Source: Clostridium_AI sp964409685 (lineage in GTDB: Bacteria > Bacillota > Clostridia > Lachnospirales > Lachnospiraceae). From it: 64,000 nt of DNA. The stretch covers positions 115,278-179,277 of the forward strand of contig CAYPEJ010000004.1 in NCBI GenBank assembly GCA_964409685.1, in the 5' to 3' direction. The translations under genes and the position numbers were made by a program. This document shows, piece by piece, positions 1 to 9,343 of the stretch (positions are counted from its first letter, which is position 1; each line of letters begins with the position of its first letter). The notes under the pieces are model-generated. The model searched no databases. It was not told the origin of the DNA and worked only from the letters and a program-made list of their open reading frames with translations.

Positions 1-143
1 ATCACAAATTGTTGAAAGAAACAAGTTAGACATGCTACATGGATGAAATTCCCAAATAAAGAAATATGTTTGTAGGGTTTGTATAGAGTAGTGAAGAAAT
101 ATGCAACCTTTGTATCGACATATAAAAAAATAAGAAAGAAAGT

Positions 144-172
144 TTGACTTAGATTGAGAAAAATGTTATACT
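144..172 (+). promoter_or_regulatory. Promoter of the cold-shock gene
   Basis: TTGACT at 144-149 and TATACT at 167-172 are separated by exactly 17 bp, a near-consensus housekeeping promoter. Transcription would start near 179, leaving a 5' UTR of about 77 nt before the ATG at 256. A leader of this kind is common for cold-shock genes, where the RNA fold often controls translation. The promoter rules out any start upstream of 256. Confidence 0.8.
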
Positions 173-255
173 GTCTACGTTGTGAGAAATCACAATTGTG
201 CAAGAACACAAATGTGCGACACAATGATTATTTATTTATTATTGGAGGAATTATT

Positions 256-456
256 ATGAACAAAGGTACCGTAAAATGGTTCAACAATCAAAAAGGATAT
301 GGTTTTATTTCTGATGAAACAGGAAGTGACATCTTTGTACACTACACAGGCTTAAACATGGAAGGTTTCAAATCTTTAGAAGAAGGCCAAGCAGTTGAAT
401 TTGATGTAATTGAAGGTGCTAAAGGACCACAAGCAACTAACGTAACAATTGCCTAG
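256..456 (+). CDS. csp: Cold-shock protein (CspA family)
   Basis: A 66-residue single cold-shock domain that binds single-stranded nucleic acid and acts as an RNA chaperone. The RNP1-like stretch KGYGFIS (residues 13-19) and the RNP2-like stretch IFVHY (26-30) are intact, and the length is normal for the family. The start at 256 is chosen because GGAGG sits at 244-248 and a strong promoter with a leader lies just upstream. The gene is monocistronic: a terminator follows at 577-607. Which Csp paralogue it is cannot be told from sequence alone. Confidence 0.95.
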   Translation: MNKGTVKWFNNQKGYGFISDETGSDIFVHYTGLNMEGFKSLEEGQAVEFDVIEGAKGPQATNVTIA

Positions 457-576
457 TTATTAGGTAGTTTACAGTGTACCTTTATTCTTATAGATTTTTA
501 AGTTTAATTTATTCATAATATTTTGATTTTTAAGTTTATACGGATTAAGTGCTATATTGTTAGAACGAAGTTGAAT

Positions 577-607
577 AAAAAAGGTTATCCCAAGGATAAC
601 CTTTTTT
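577..607 (+). terminator. Intrinsic terminator after the csp gene
   Basis: A perfect 10-bp stem (581-590 with 594-603) has a 3-nt loop and is followed by a T run. It lies 120 bp after the csp stop and before the next gene, so it ends the csp transcript. Confidence 0.9.
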
Positions 608-671
608 ACATCTTACAATTTAGAGAATAAATTAAGATACCATATTATTTTGATAAAAAGGGATGAGGTAG

Positions 672-1340
672 ATGAAGGAACATTTATTACAATTTTCATA
701 TAACAAGTTACTACCATCCGTTCCGTTTGATAAATTAAAAGTGGAGATAGAACCTTTGGAAGTACAAAGATTCTTTTCTACGTGTAAACCAATTCGTTGT
801 ATTATGTATTATTGGGGAAACGAAGAGGTGGAACAGGGGATTCTTAAGCTCACAGATAATCAATTGATTCTTTCAGACAATACATTCTATTGTGATGTTT
901 TCAAAGAGTTTTCTTCGTGTCAGATTACATCTGGCATGGCATATCTTATTTCATGTAGCCAAGATTCCTATGAACAGATAGGAAGCGGCGAATTGAATTA
1001 TCATTTTATTCAAAATTCATGTATAGATTTAGTTCGTGATATTGTAATGCAGAACTTTAAATTATTTACAAAAAATGAATATGACGAAGCAGAACAGATT
1101 GCATATACAAAGGGTTTTGGACCTGGTTATTTTGGTATGCCTGTTGAAGAAGGAAAAAAGATACATAAGCTTTTACATGGAGAGCAAATCGGTGTAAGAT
1201 ATAAAGGAGACATGATGTATCCGCTGAAATCATCCATTGGGCTTGCATTTAGTTACAAAGGGAAGAATGAAGTTTGTTTGAATCCCTGCGATTATTGTGA
1301 AGCAACTGGTGAGCATTGTATGTTTTGTGGAGGACTATAG
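672..1340 (+). CDS. MetH activation-domain-like protein, partner of the corrinoid reactivase
   Basis: A 222-residue protein resembling the stand-alone activation (AdoMet-binding) region of B12-dependent methionine synthase found in anaerobes. The visible signature is GFGPGYFGMP near residue 150, followed by a KSSIGLAFSYKGK stretch. The C-terminus is a cysteine cluster (C202, C206, C209, C216, C219), which is absent from MetH itself and suggests bound metal or an Fe-S centre. The stop codon directly abuts the start of the next gene, an Fe-S/ASKHA reactivase, so the two are almost certainly translated together and likely work on the same corrinoid protein. Which methyltransferase they serve is not visible; none is encoded next to them. 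Confidence 0.7.
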   Translation: MKEHLLQFSYNKLLPSVPFDKLKVEIEPLEVQRFFSTCKPIRCIMYYWGNEEVEQGILKLTDNQLILSDNTFYCDVFKEFSSCQITSGMAYLISCSQDSYEQIGSGELNYHFIQNSCIDLVRDIVMQNFKLFTKNEYDEAEQIAYTKGFGPGYFGMPVEEGKKIHKLLHGEQIGVRYKGDMMYPLKSSIGLAFSYKGKNEVCLNPCDYCEATGEHCMFCGGL

Positions 1341-2906
1341 ATGAATGTGACTTTTTTGCCAAGATATAAACAAGTAGCAATAGAAGAACCTTGTATATTA
1401 ATGGAGGTTATGATAAAACACCAAGTTTTAATGGATTTCGTATGTGGTGGAAATGGAACTTGTGGAAAATGTAAAGTACTTATTTCCAAAGGGAATCGTA
1501 TGCCATATACGAATGCAGAACTGCAGTATCTAAGCAAAGAAGAATTAGAAGCAGGATATCGTTTGGCCTGTGAATATAGGGTCACAGAAGATACTTGTGT
1601 GATTTTAGAGGAAGAAATTGAACCAGTATTGCAAAATACACCAAAGATAACAGCTGAGTTAGAAGATGCTGAGATTAACATTGCATTTGATATTGGAACT
1701 ACAACGATTGAAGCAGCATTTTTAAAGAATGTAAACCATAAGCAAGAGCTTGTAACAAAGAAGACCCATGTGAATCCGCAGCGTATACATGGATTAGATG
1801 TAATGTCTAGATTATCTTATGGGATTCAGTCAGTAGAACACGCAGAGGTTCTGCAAAGATTAGTATTAGATGCACTAAATGCAATGATAACAGAATTTTC
1901 GACACAATATTCAGTAAGAGAGGCACAGTTTAAGAAAATTGTTGTTATGGGAAATACTACAATGATTTATCTTTTGCTAAACAGTGTAGAGTATCCAATA
2001 AAAAGTTTAGTAAAGCCACCTTTCCAGGTTCATTTTTCTGGTTTTATTGAAAATGCAAAAAAATATGGTTTCTTTGTAAATGAGACATGTCAACTTATTG
2101 TTCCGCCATTAATTCAGGGATATGTCGGTTCGGATACACTTGGGTGTATATTGGCAACTGGTATTGCAGATAAGAAAGGAACTTACGCCATTATGGACAT
2201 AGGAACCAATGGTGAGATGGTGTTAAGTTGCGATGGCAGAATTCGTGTTTGCTCAACAGCAGCAGGTCCTGCATTTGAAGGGGCTTCCATTGCACAAGGA
2301 ATGCGTGCAGAGAAAGGAGCCATTTATGCAGTTTCTTTATTTGATCATGAATTTGAGCATGAATTAAAGCACGAATTAAAGCACAAGTTTGACATTCGGG
2401 TAATTGGTGATGGACAGCCAAGAGGAATCTGTGGTTCTGGATTATTAGATGTCATAAGTGTTTTTCTAGAGTTGGGATGGATAGATGAAACTGGGCTTAT
2501 GAAAGAGAGAAAGATTGCATTAGATGAAGAAGGAAAGGTGTCACTATGGCAAGAAGATGTCAGGCAATTTCAACTGGCGAAAGCCGCCATACAAGCAGGA
2601 TTTTCTTTGTTGTTAGAAGCAAATGGAGTATCACTAGAACAGTTAGATAAGATTTATATAGCAGGAGCATTTGGAAGTGGATTAAATGTAGAACATGCCA
2701 AGAGATGTGGTTTGTTTCCAGATGTAGAGACAGATAAATTTGAGTATATTGAAAATGGTTCTTTAACCGGTGGGATATTGATTTTACAGAACGAGGAATG
2801 TATGAAGCGATCAAGAGAACAAGTTCAGAGAATGGAACATTTGGAACTGGCTAATGTGGATGAGTTTCGAGAACGATTTATCCAAGATATGAATTTGAAG
2901 CACTAA
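1341..2906 (+). CDS. Corrinoid-protein reductive activator (2Fe-2S + ASKHA, DUF4445 type)
   Basis: A 521-residue RACo/RamA-like ATP-dependent activator that returns inactive Co(II) corrinoid to Co(I). The N-terminal [2Fe-2S] ferredoxin domain has ligands C35, C41, C44 and C77. The ASKHA ATPase part begins around residue 112 with FDIGTTT (116-122) and later shows DIGTNGE and GPAFEGA phosphate-binding loops. It starts on the base after the previous stop. An unusual charged insert (around residues 334-349) is built from repeated HELK units in DNA at about 2346-2392. The family assignment is firm; the target protein is unknown. Confidence 0.8.
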   Translation: MNVTFLPRYKQVAIEEPCILMEVMIKHQVLMDFVCGGNGTCGKCKVLISKGNRMPYTNAELQYLSKEELEAGYRLACEYRVTEDTCVILEEEIEPVLQNTPKITAELEDAEINIAFDIGTTTIEAAFLKNVNHKQELVTKKTHVNPQRIHGLDVMSRLSYGIQSVEHAEVLQRLVLDALNAMITEFSTQYSVREAQFKKIVVMGNTTMIYLLLNSVEYPIKSLVKPPFQVHFSGFIENAKKYGFFVNETCQLIVPPLIQGYVGSDTLGCILATGIADKKGTYAIMDIGTNGEMVLSCDGRIRVCSTAAGPAFEGASIAQGMRAEKGAIYAVSLFDHEFEHELKHELKHKFDIRVIGDGQPRGICGSGLLDVISVFLELGWIDETGLMKERKIALDEEGKVSLWQEDVRQFQLAKAAIQAGFSLLLEANGVSLEQLDKIYIAGAFGSGLNVEHAKRCGLFPDVETDKFEYIENGSLTGGILILQNEECMKRSREQVQRMEHLELANVDEFRERFIQDMNLKH

Positions 2907-2994
2907 AAACAAGGAATGTTTTCTTGATTTATACAAGAGTTTTGTTATAATAGGTGTGGAAATGAAAAGAATATATTAAATCGAGGTATGTTGA

Positions 2995-4137
2995 ATGAAA
3001 TTGAACACCCAAAAGGCATTTCAGAAGTTTATAGAATCAATCGAATTTCCAACGATTGTTTACTTAAATGAAACAGGGAAAATTATTGCCAGTAATCATC
3101 ATGCCAGTATGATTATTGGCGATAAGAATAAAAATATTAGAGAGTTAATTGATAATGAACGAAAAGTACGTTTTCATCGCATTATTAAAGAAAAATTTAG
3201 AACGATTTTTCATAATGTGATTATTTATCAAGGACATAATAAGTTAGAGGTAGACGTAGAGATAAATCCAATTAAATTGGGAAATGAACATGTTATGATT
3301 TGCTTTTTTAGTCAATCGTATAAGATGATGTATGATAAGTATTTGTCTATATTGGTGCCTAGACTATTTTACAAAGATGCCAATTTGAATTTTGAATACT
3401 GTAGTCGATATTTTCAATTAGATACAAATATTGATATGGCAACGGATGTTGTAACGGAAGACTTTATTGATCAAGAAGTTAGTGTTTATATTACAGAATT
3501 AGAACAAGAATTAATTAGAGATAAACGAAGTGATTACAATTCAATACATACAATTAAGAGTAGACAGGGGAGAGATTACTTCGCAAGAATGCATAGAATG
3601 CCTGTGCAAGATGGAAATGGAACTGTGTACGGATTACTTGGTGTTTATACTGTAATTTTAAATCGAGATGAATTTCAAGGATTATTTGATGCAACCCTAC
3701 GTGAAAATCAAGTATTGACTCGAATCGTAAGTAGACAAGATCGATATGTAGTAAGCTGGCGAATGGAACAGGGCTGGCCAATTGAATATATTAGTTCTAA
3801 TTTTGCAGATTTTGAGTATGAACTTTTGGAACTTCATAGTGGTTTGCTTAATTGGCGTATGCTGATGCATTCAGAAGATTATGAGCGAATTAATCAGGAG
3901 ATTGAGGCTTGTATCGAAAGCGAAGAGGATGTACTTCCAATTTTACGATATCGCCTCCGTAAAAATAGTGGAAAGTACCTTTGGGTAGAGGATACAACTC
4001 ATTCTTTAGTTTGGGATGGACAAGTGTATCTTAGAGAAGGAATGTTTAAAGTTCTGCCTGAAGATACCTATAAAGAATTAGAAAAAAAGTATGGGAGAGG
4101 GATAAGTAATGAAGATAACGACACAAAAATTTGGTAA
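2995..4137 (+). CDS. Tandem PAS-domain protein without visible output domain
   Basis: A 380-residue soluble protein. Residues about 10-105 and 225-365 look like PAS folds: the first begins with FPTIVYLNETGKIIASN, and the last ends with a PAC-like RYRLRKNSGKYLWVED stretch. No kinase, GGDEF, HTH or membrane segment is seen, so the output is unknown. The start has GAGG a few bases upstream. The 3' end overlaps the start of galM by 29 bp, so the two are co-transcribed and translationally coupled. A role in sensing linked to sugar metabolism is inference from this overlap only. Confidence 0.6.
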   Translation: MKLNTQKAFQKFIESIEFPTIVYLNETGKIIASNHHASMIIGDKNKNIRELIDNERKVRFHRIIKEKFRTIFHNVIIYQGHNKLEVDVEINPIKLGNEHVMICFFSQSYKMMYDKYLSILVPRLFYKDANLNFEYCSRYFQLDTNIDMATDVVTEDFIDQEVSVYITELEQELIRDKRSDYNSIHTIKSRQGRDYFARMHRMPVQDGNGTVYGLLGVYTVILNRDEFQGLFDATLRENQVLTRIVSRQDRYVVSWRMEQGWPIEYISSNFADFEYELLELHSGLLNWRMLMHSEDYERINQEIEACIESEEDVLPILRYRLRKNSGKYLWVEDTTHSLVWDGQVYLREGMFKVLPEDTYKELEKKYGRGISNEDNDTKIW

Positions 4138-5167
4138 GTTAGAATCAGGTGAAGAAATTAGTGTGTACACACTAAAGAACAAAAACGGTATGGAAGTATC
4201 TTGTTTGAATTATGGTGCCATTTTGAAAAATGTTATTGTACCAGATAAAGCAGGTAATTTCAAAGATGTTGTATTAGGCTATGATACAATAGAAGGTTAT
4301 GTAAAAGATGATTCTGCACTTGGTGCATTTGTAGGAAGACATGCCAATCGTATTAAAGATGCGAAATTCGTTTTAAATGGAGTTACTTATGAGCTTCAGA
4401 AAAACGACAATGGTAATAACCTTCATGGTGGAACTCCAAAATATAATAAGGTTGTTTATGAAGCAGATACATTTGAAGATGAAGACTCTGTATCCGTTGA
4501 ATTTTCAAGATTAAGTAAAGACATGGAACAAGGTTTCCCAGGAAACTTTGATGTTACTGTGACTTACACATTAACAGAAGATAATGAACTTGTCATTGAA
4601 TATTTAGGGGTACCAGATAAGGATACCGTTGTAAATCTTACAAACCACTCTTATTTCAACCTTGCAGGACATGATAGTGGAAGTGTTATAAATCATAAAG
4701 TTGAGATTTATGCAGAAGAATTTACACCAACCGATAAGGTATTAATTCCAACAGGTGAATATAGAAAAGTAGAGGGAACTCCTATGGACTTCCGTACTAT
4801 GAAGGCAATTGGTCAAGATATTGATGCAGATTATGAGCCACTTCATTTTGCAAATGGATATGACCATAACTTTGTAATTAAGCATGAAGTAGGCGGTGAT
4901 GTAGAGTTAGTTGCAAAATGTTGGGATGAAGAAAGTGGACGTCTCATGGAAGTGTACACAGATAGACCAGGGATTCAGATGTATACCGCAAATGCATTAA
5001 AAGAAACAAATTGTAAAGGTGGAGTTACTTACGGCAATCGTGGAGGCGTTTGTTTCGAGACACAAAACTTCCCAAATGCAATTAATACACCAGGATTTCC
5101 AAATGGTGTAGTAAAAGCAGGGGAAGAATTTAGCACTGTTACAGTGTATAAATTTTTGGTGAAATAG
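4109..5167 (+). CDS. galM: Aldose 1-epimerase (mutarotase)
   Basis: Interconverts alpha and beta anomers of aldoses such as galactose, feeding the Leloir pathway. The 352-residue length is typical. Family motifs are clear: NGNNLHGG in the N-terminal third, NLTNHSYFNLAG with the catalytic His, FANGYDHNF, and CFETQNFPNAINTPGF with the catalytic Glu near the C-terminus. The start lies inside the end of the PAS gene with an AGAGGG-like site upstream. No other galactose genes are adjacent. The transcript probably ends at the hairpin at 5229-5288. Confidence 0.95.
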   Translation: MKITTQKFGKLESGEEISVYTLKNKNGMEVSCLNYGAILKNVIVPDKAGNFKDVVLGYDTIEGYVKDDSALGAFVGRHANRIKDAKFVLNGVTYELQKNDNGNNLHGGTPKYNKVVYEADTFEDEDSVSVEFSRLSKDMEQGFPGNFDVTVTYTLTEDNELVIEYLGVPDKDTVVNLTNHSYFNLAGHDSGSVINHKVEIYAEEFTPTDKVLIPTGEYRKVEGTPMDFRTMKAIGQDIDADYEPLHFANGYDHNFVIKHEVGGDVELVAKCWDEESGRLMEVYTDRPGIQMYTANALKETNCKGGVTYGNRGGVCFETQNFPNAINTPGFPNGVVKAGEEFSTVTVYKFLVK

Positions 5168-5228
5168 TAGATTAATTGTTTCATTAGGTAATTTATGATA
5201 AGTAATTTATGATTTTTTAAATTAGAAA

Positions 5229-5288
5229 AGCTCCCATCTTAGCCAGTCTATGTCTAAGAGATTAGAATATACGCGCTAAGGGGGAGCT
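5229..5288. terminator. Long stem-loop between convergent galM and upp
   Basis: AGCTCCC (5229-5235) pairs with GGGAGCT (5282-5288), extended inward by CTTAGC with GCTAAG, enclosing a loop of about 30 nt. It sits between two converging genes and may end both transcripts, although neither side has a long T run. Confidence 0.5.
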
Positions 5289-5370
5289 ATTTACACACTA
5301 TATTAATGTTACATATTATCTATTAATATATAAATGAATATTTTCTATTATGATTCCATACGATTACAAA

Positions 5371-6000
5371 TTATTTTGTACCATAAATTCTATCGCCTGC
5401 ATCTCCTAAGCCAGGAAGAATGTAACCTTGTTCATTTAAACGTTCGTCTAATGCACCAATGAAGATGTCCACATCTGGATGTGCTTCTTGTAGTGCTTTT
5501 ACACCTTCAGGAGCAGCGATTAAGCACAAGAATTGAATTTTTTTAATGCCTCTATTTTTTAAGCTTGTTAAAGCTGCAATAGCGGAACCGCCAGTGGCAA
5601 GCATAGGGTCTACTACATAGATATCACGGTCAGTTGCATCTTGTGGAAGCTTGCAGAAATATTCAGTTGGTTCTAAAGTATCTTCATTACGATACATACC
5701 GATATGACCAACTTTTGCATTAGGAATTAGGTTAAGAATTCCATCGGCCATGTGAAGACCTGCACGAAGGATAGGAACGATACATAACTTTTTACCAGCA
5801 ATTTCTTTTACTGTTGTTTTTACAAGAGGTGTTTCAATTTCGATATCGTCTAGAGGAAGTTCTCTTGTTGCTTCATAGCAGATAAGCATAGCAACTTCGG
5901 ATACTAAATCACGAAATTCCTTTGTAGATGTGTGTTTCATTCTCATAATACCGATTTTGTGCTGGATTAATGGATGATCCATGATTGTTACTTTTGACAT
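5371..6000 (-). CDS. upp: Uracil phosphoribosyltransferase
   Basis: Converts uracil and PRPP to UMP in pyrimidine salvage. The 209-residue protein has the PRPP loop DPMLATGGSA and the uracil-binding C-terminus GYILPGLGDAGDRIYGTK. The start at 6000 (MSKVTIMDHPL) is preferred over an ATG five codons upstream because the GGAGG at about 6009-6013 lies at the correct distance from it and within the longer version. It is monocistronic and convergent with galM. Confidence 0.97.
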   Translation of the reverse strand: MSKVTIMDHPLIQHKIGIMRMKHTSTKEFRDLVSEVAMLICYEATRELPLDDIEIETPLVKTTVKEIAGKKLCIVPILRAGLHMADGILNLIPNAKVGHIGMYRNEDTLEPTEYFCKLPQDATDRDIYVVDPMLATGGSAIAALTSLKNRGIKKIQFLCLIAAPEGVKALQEAHPDVDIFIGALDERLNEQGYILPGLGDAGDRIYGTK

Positions 6001-6374
6001 TTTGTCTACCTCCATATGTGTTTTGCTTTACATTTAGGGAAGATTATATCATTATCGTGCAAATATGAAAAGGTATAATACAATAAAAACTTTATGAAAA
6101 ATCCAAAGGAAATAGTTACAAAAAAATTATATGATGGAAAATAGAAAGTTGAAAAAAAGATATACTAAATGGAGGAGGCCCGACAACTTTGGGAAAGTTG
6201 CCAGGCATTATGAAATAATTAAAAAATTTATTTATCAGTATGTAAACAGTATAAAAGTAAAATATGTTTAAATTATGATTCAATTGTGTTTTTTTTGTGA
6301 ACTCACTTTATTAGGATGGCGAAAAAGCATAGAATAAGATGTATGAATTTTTATCAAAATAAAAAGCAAAATGT
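6001..6374. other. Intergenic region between divergent upp and an unknown gene
   Basis: 374 bp without a convincing gene. It contains the upp upstream region and, at 6178-6206, a hairpin with CAACTTT and AAAGTTG arms around a GGG loop, closed by GCC/GGC. A 14-codon reading frame (6169-6213) spans the same hairpin, with a poor ribosome site. Purpose unknown; a regulatory hairpin is possible. Confidence 0.4.
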
Positions 6375-6938
6375 TTGCTTCTGAATAATATAATAGCAGA
6401 ACAGCTTATAATATATCATTACCGTAAAACAAGGATACCACGACAAGAAAGGCTGGTGAATATTTTGTCAAGTGTGTTCAAGAAGCTAATTACCAAAGAA
6501 CTAGGAGCGAGCCGCTATAACAAGTATTTCTTTTGTTATCAAAAGTTAATTATAGAAAAAAAATATGATAGTACCAAGTTAAGCAATAAAGAAATTCACG
6601 ATGACATTTATAATACATTAAAAGATCGTGACATTATGGTTTTGCAAAAAATGCTAGAACGTTTGCTAGATTGTATGCATTTGGCACTGCGAATAAGCAA
6701 ACAGTATATGTTTGTTTTCTTTGCTTATTTGTTGACTATCATAGTTATCCTATTTCAAGGGTTTACATGGTGGATTTCACTATGTAGTATTCTTGCGCTA
6801 TCTGTAGCATTTATATATAAGACGTTTGAATTTATTGTAAATAAGTATTGTTTTATTGATGCACACATTATATTAGTTTACAAGTCGGTGTTGGATGAAC
6901 TGATATTAGGTAGAAGTCGAAAACAAGGTAGTTTATAG
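6375..6938 (+). CDS. Small membrane protein of unknown function
   Basis: I do not recognise this family. The frame encodes up to 187 residues: a basic N-terminal half rich in Lys, Arg and Tyr, then two hydrophobic segments around residues 112-131 and 133-153, and a short basic tail. The first possible start is TTG at 6375 with no good ribosome site; a GTG near 6453 is an alternative, so the N-terminus is unsure. It stands alone between upp and dinB and ends at a two-sided terminator (7013-7050). Confidence 0.45.
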   Translation: MLLNNIIAEQLIIYHYRKTRIPRQERLVNILSSVFKKLITKELGASRYNKYFFCYQKLIIEKKYDSTKLSNKEIHDDIYNTLKDRDIMVLQKMLERLLDCMHLALRISKQYMFVFFAYLLTIIVILFQGFTWWISLCSILALSVAFIYKTFEFIVNKYCFIDAHIILVYKSVLDELILGRSRKQGSL

Positions 6939-7012
6939 ATTTTAAGTAGTAATTTTCATATGGGACATGAGAAGTATGAATATGAAAATTGTAAAATAAT
7001 ATGAAGAAATAG

Positions 7013-7050
7013 AAATGGAGCTTGAAAGAATTGCTTTCAGGCTCCATTTT
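7013..7050. terminator. Bidirectional terminator before dinB
   Basis: AAATGGAGC and GCTCCATTT form the base of a stem and TGAAAG/CTTTCA the top, around a 5-nt loop. It has A and T tracts on both sides and lies between two converging genes, so it can serve both strands. Confidence 0.75.
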
Positions 7051-7162
7051 GAGGAAGAAATAAATCTTATAGAACTTTACAAGAACGTTTCTGCAAAAAG
7101 CTCTTGTAAAAGTGTAAGATAATATATAGAAACGTGAAGTAAGCCAGTTCGACTCGTACACG

Positions 7163-8440
7163 CTATAAGATATCATCTTTATCTGGATTCATATGTTCCT
7201 TTCGTGTCCCGCCAGCCATATGTGAATGATTTCCTGATAAAAAGCTTGCACGTTGGATAGAATTCTCTCCAAATTTTCCTCGAATCTGATCAATTGTCTT
7301 TTCTAAATTTCCTTGGCGGATAAATAAGTCCATATCAAATAAATTTAATTGCTGATTTCCTTCTTGGGTTATGTGTGATGTGTGTACCCCTAACTGCCGA
7401 ATTGGTGTTCCATCCCAAAAGGAATCAAACAATTCACATGCATGGCGATGCAATTCTGACGCAACATTAGTAGCCGAAAGAAGAGTTTTCTGATGACTTT
7501 CACTAGCAAGGAAGCAGTTTTTAATAGACACAGAAACCACAGATACTAAGACGGAATCCTTTCGGATACGACTACATACAGTCTCACAAAGAGAAAGCAA
7601 AATTTTCTTAGCTTCATTGGCATCGGTTACATCGTGATCAATCGTAGTGGAATTACCATATCCTTTATTGGCAGGAACTTCCGTTGTGACAGGGGAAGTA
7701 TCAATTCCATTGGCATAATTGTAGATCAATTCGCCATGCTTTCCTAAATGTGACTTTATAATAGACAAATCACTTTGTGCTAAGTCCCCAATCGTATAGA
7801 TACCAAGATTTCTTAGTTTTCGAGTAGTGGCACGTCCTACAAAAAATAATTCATTCACTGGAAGTGGCCACATCTTAGTAGAAATCTCATGTTCGAATAA
7901 AGTGTGTACCAAATCAGGTTTCTTAAAATCTGAAGCCATCTTAGCTAGTAATTTGTTATGAGCAACGCCGATATTCACAGTAAATCCTAATTCTTGGCGA
8001 ATACGGTCTTTGATTAAATTTGCCACAACCACAGGAGAACCAAATAAAGATGTGCTGTTGGTCATATCTACAAAGGCTTCGTCAATGCTATACGGTTCTA
8101 CATTTGGCGAATATTCTAATAAAATATTAATAAATGCTTTGGAACACTTATAATATAATTCAAATCTTGGTGGAACGATTACTAAATCAGGACATTTCTT
8201 CAAAGCATCATTTAAGGTTTCAGCAGTTTTGACACCATATCGCTTGGCAGGTTCCGACTTGGCAAGAATGATACCGTGTCGTTTCTCCTTATCACCACCA
8301 ACTGCTGATGGAATGGTACGGAGATCTATTGTATCCATACGATGTTCCAAGCGATAGGCCGCTTCCCAGCTTAGAAAAGCACTATTCACATCAATATGAA
8401 AAATAATACGTTCTGTTGAAATGGAAATCACCTCATTCAC
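7163..8440 (-). CDS. dinB: DNA polymerase IV (Y-family translesion polymerase)
   Basis: Low-fidelity polymerase for copying past DNA damage. The 425-residue frame shows the Y-family palm motifs FHIDVNSAFLSWEA (metal-binding Asp) and YSIDEAFVDMT (catalytic Asp-Glu), a helix-hairpin-helix-like RKLRNLGIYTIGDLA, and a little-finger region. The start is unsure: GTG at 8440 has no good ribosome site, and a second in-frame GTG lies at 8431. No beta-clamp tail was confirmed. Expression should be damage-inducible, because its promoter (8538-8566) carries a perfect LexA box. Confidence 0.93.
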   Translation of the reverse strand: MNEVISISTERIIFHIDVNSAFLSWEAAYRLEHRMDTIDLRTIPSAVGGDKEKRHGIILAKSEPAKRYGVKTAETLNDALKKCPDLVIVPPRFELYYKCSKAFINILLEYSPNVEPYSIDEAFVDMTNSTSLFGSPVVVANLIKDRIRQELGFTVNIGVAHNKLLAKMASDFKKPDLVHTLFEHEISTKMWPLPVNELFFVGRATTRKLRNLGIYTIGDLAQSDLSIIKSHLGKHGELIYNYANGIDTSPVTTEVPANKGYGNSTTIDHDVTDANEAKKILLSLCETVCSRIRKDSVLVSVVSVSIKNCFLASESHQKTLLSATNVASELHRHACELFDSFWDGTPIRQLGVHTSHITQEGNQQLNLFDMDLFIRQGNLEKTIDQIRGKFGENSIQRASFLSGNHSHMAGGTRKEHMNPDKDDIL

Positions 8441-8537
8441 TATATTATGTCTGATAAATCATCCACTTATGAGTTTCTATATAGTAATAAATGTTGACTG
8501 TTGCATATTGTTCCTCCAATACATAGTTCTGAAAATT

Positions 8538-8566
8538 ATTATAATACAAGAACATATGTTCGTCAA
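8538..8566 (-). promoter_or_regulatory. SOS promoter of dinB with LexA box
   Basis: On the minus strand, TTGACG (8566-8561) and TATAAT (8543-8538) are exactly 17 bp apart. GAACATATGTTC (8550-8561) overlaps the -35 edge and fills the spacer. It matches the Gram-positive LexA (Cheo) box CGAACRNRYGTTYC at all but the last base. LexA bound there would block RNA polymerase. Confidence 0.9.
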
Positions 8567-8715
8567 GAGTGAGAAAAGAAGATAGAAATACACTTGGAAA
8601 AACAAAGATTTTCCTATATACTTATCCTATATATTTTGTAGAAGCATAAAGTCTTTATAGATACCTTGGAAACTTTTTGCTATAATAAACAAAAGAGTGT
8701 AAAGAGGTGGAAACT

Positions 8716-9297
8716 GTGAAAAAGGCGAAACGTATCCTATCTATGATTTTCCTTGCTTGTATGTTTACGGGCTGTCAAAATGAGCAGAATGTAAACGTAG
8801 ACAATACAAAGCAAAATATCCAGGGAGAAGCTAATTTATCCGATGAAGCAGCAAAACTTACAGAGTCTAGTCTAACGGACGAGACTGAGCAAGCCAATCA
8901 AACAGAAAGTCAAGAAGCCAAATCTTCTGTAACGAATCAAGATATAATTGAAATCAAAGAAAACGTATTTGCAACAATGTGCGATGACATTTATTTAAAT
9001 ACAACGGATTATCTTGGGAAAACTCTTAAGATAGAAGGAATAGCCTCTGAGACAATGGATGAAGCATACGACGAAATGATTTATTCCGTTTATCGAACTA
9101 GCCCTGGATGTTGTGGAAATGATGGCTGGTCAGGATTTGAATACACATATGAGGGAACCATGCCAGAACCAGATGATTGGATTGAAGTGATCGGAGTACT
9201 AGAATCCTATGAATTAGACGGTCAGGAATATCTACGAATTCGAGCTAATAGTGTAACGGTAAAGGAAGAACGCGGAGCCGAATTTGTCCAACAATAA
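8716..9297 (+). CDS. Lipoprotein with a DUF1980-like domain
   Basis: A secreted lipoprotein: a positively charged start, a hydrophobic core and the lipobox MFTGC predict lipidation at the Cys near residue 19. A low-complexity, acidic, Ser/Thr-rich linker follows. The C-terminal ~110 residues (YLGKTLKIEGIA..., YRTSPGCCGNDG) resemble the OB-like C-terminal domain of DUF1980/TIGR03943 proteins, including the paired Cys. GTG at 8716 is chosen because GAGGTGG lies just upstream; an earlier GTG at 8707 overlaps that site. The function is not known. Confidence 0.65.
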   Translation: MKKAKRILSMIFLACMFTGCQNEQNVNVDNTKQNIQGEANLSDEAAKLTESSLTDETEQANQTESQEAKSSVTNQDIIEIKENVFATMCDDIYLNTTDYLGKTLKIEGIASETMDEAYDEMIYSVYRTSPGCCGNDGWSGFEYTYEGTMPEPDDWIEVIGVLESYELDGQEYLRIRANSVTVKEERGAEFVQQ

Positions 9298-9343
9298 GAA
9301 TGAAAGAGCAATGACATAAAAAATAGACAGGAAGAGTGATGAG

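Noticed and set aside
154..255. Longer version of the cold-shock protein starting at 154
   Set aside because: It would start between the -35 and -10 elements of the promoter; the ATG at 256 has a proper ribosome site and gives the normal length.
6169..6213. 14-codon frame as leader peptide
   Set aside because: No convincing ribosome site or promoter; the overlapping hairpin alone is reported as a feature.
8400..8562. Possible small gene between dinB and the lipoprotein
   Set aside because: Only very short frames occur; the space is explained by the SOS promoter and the dinB 5' leader.
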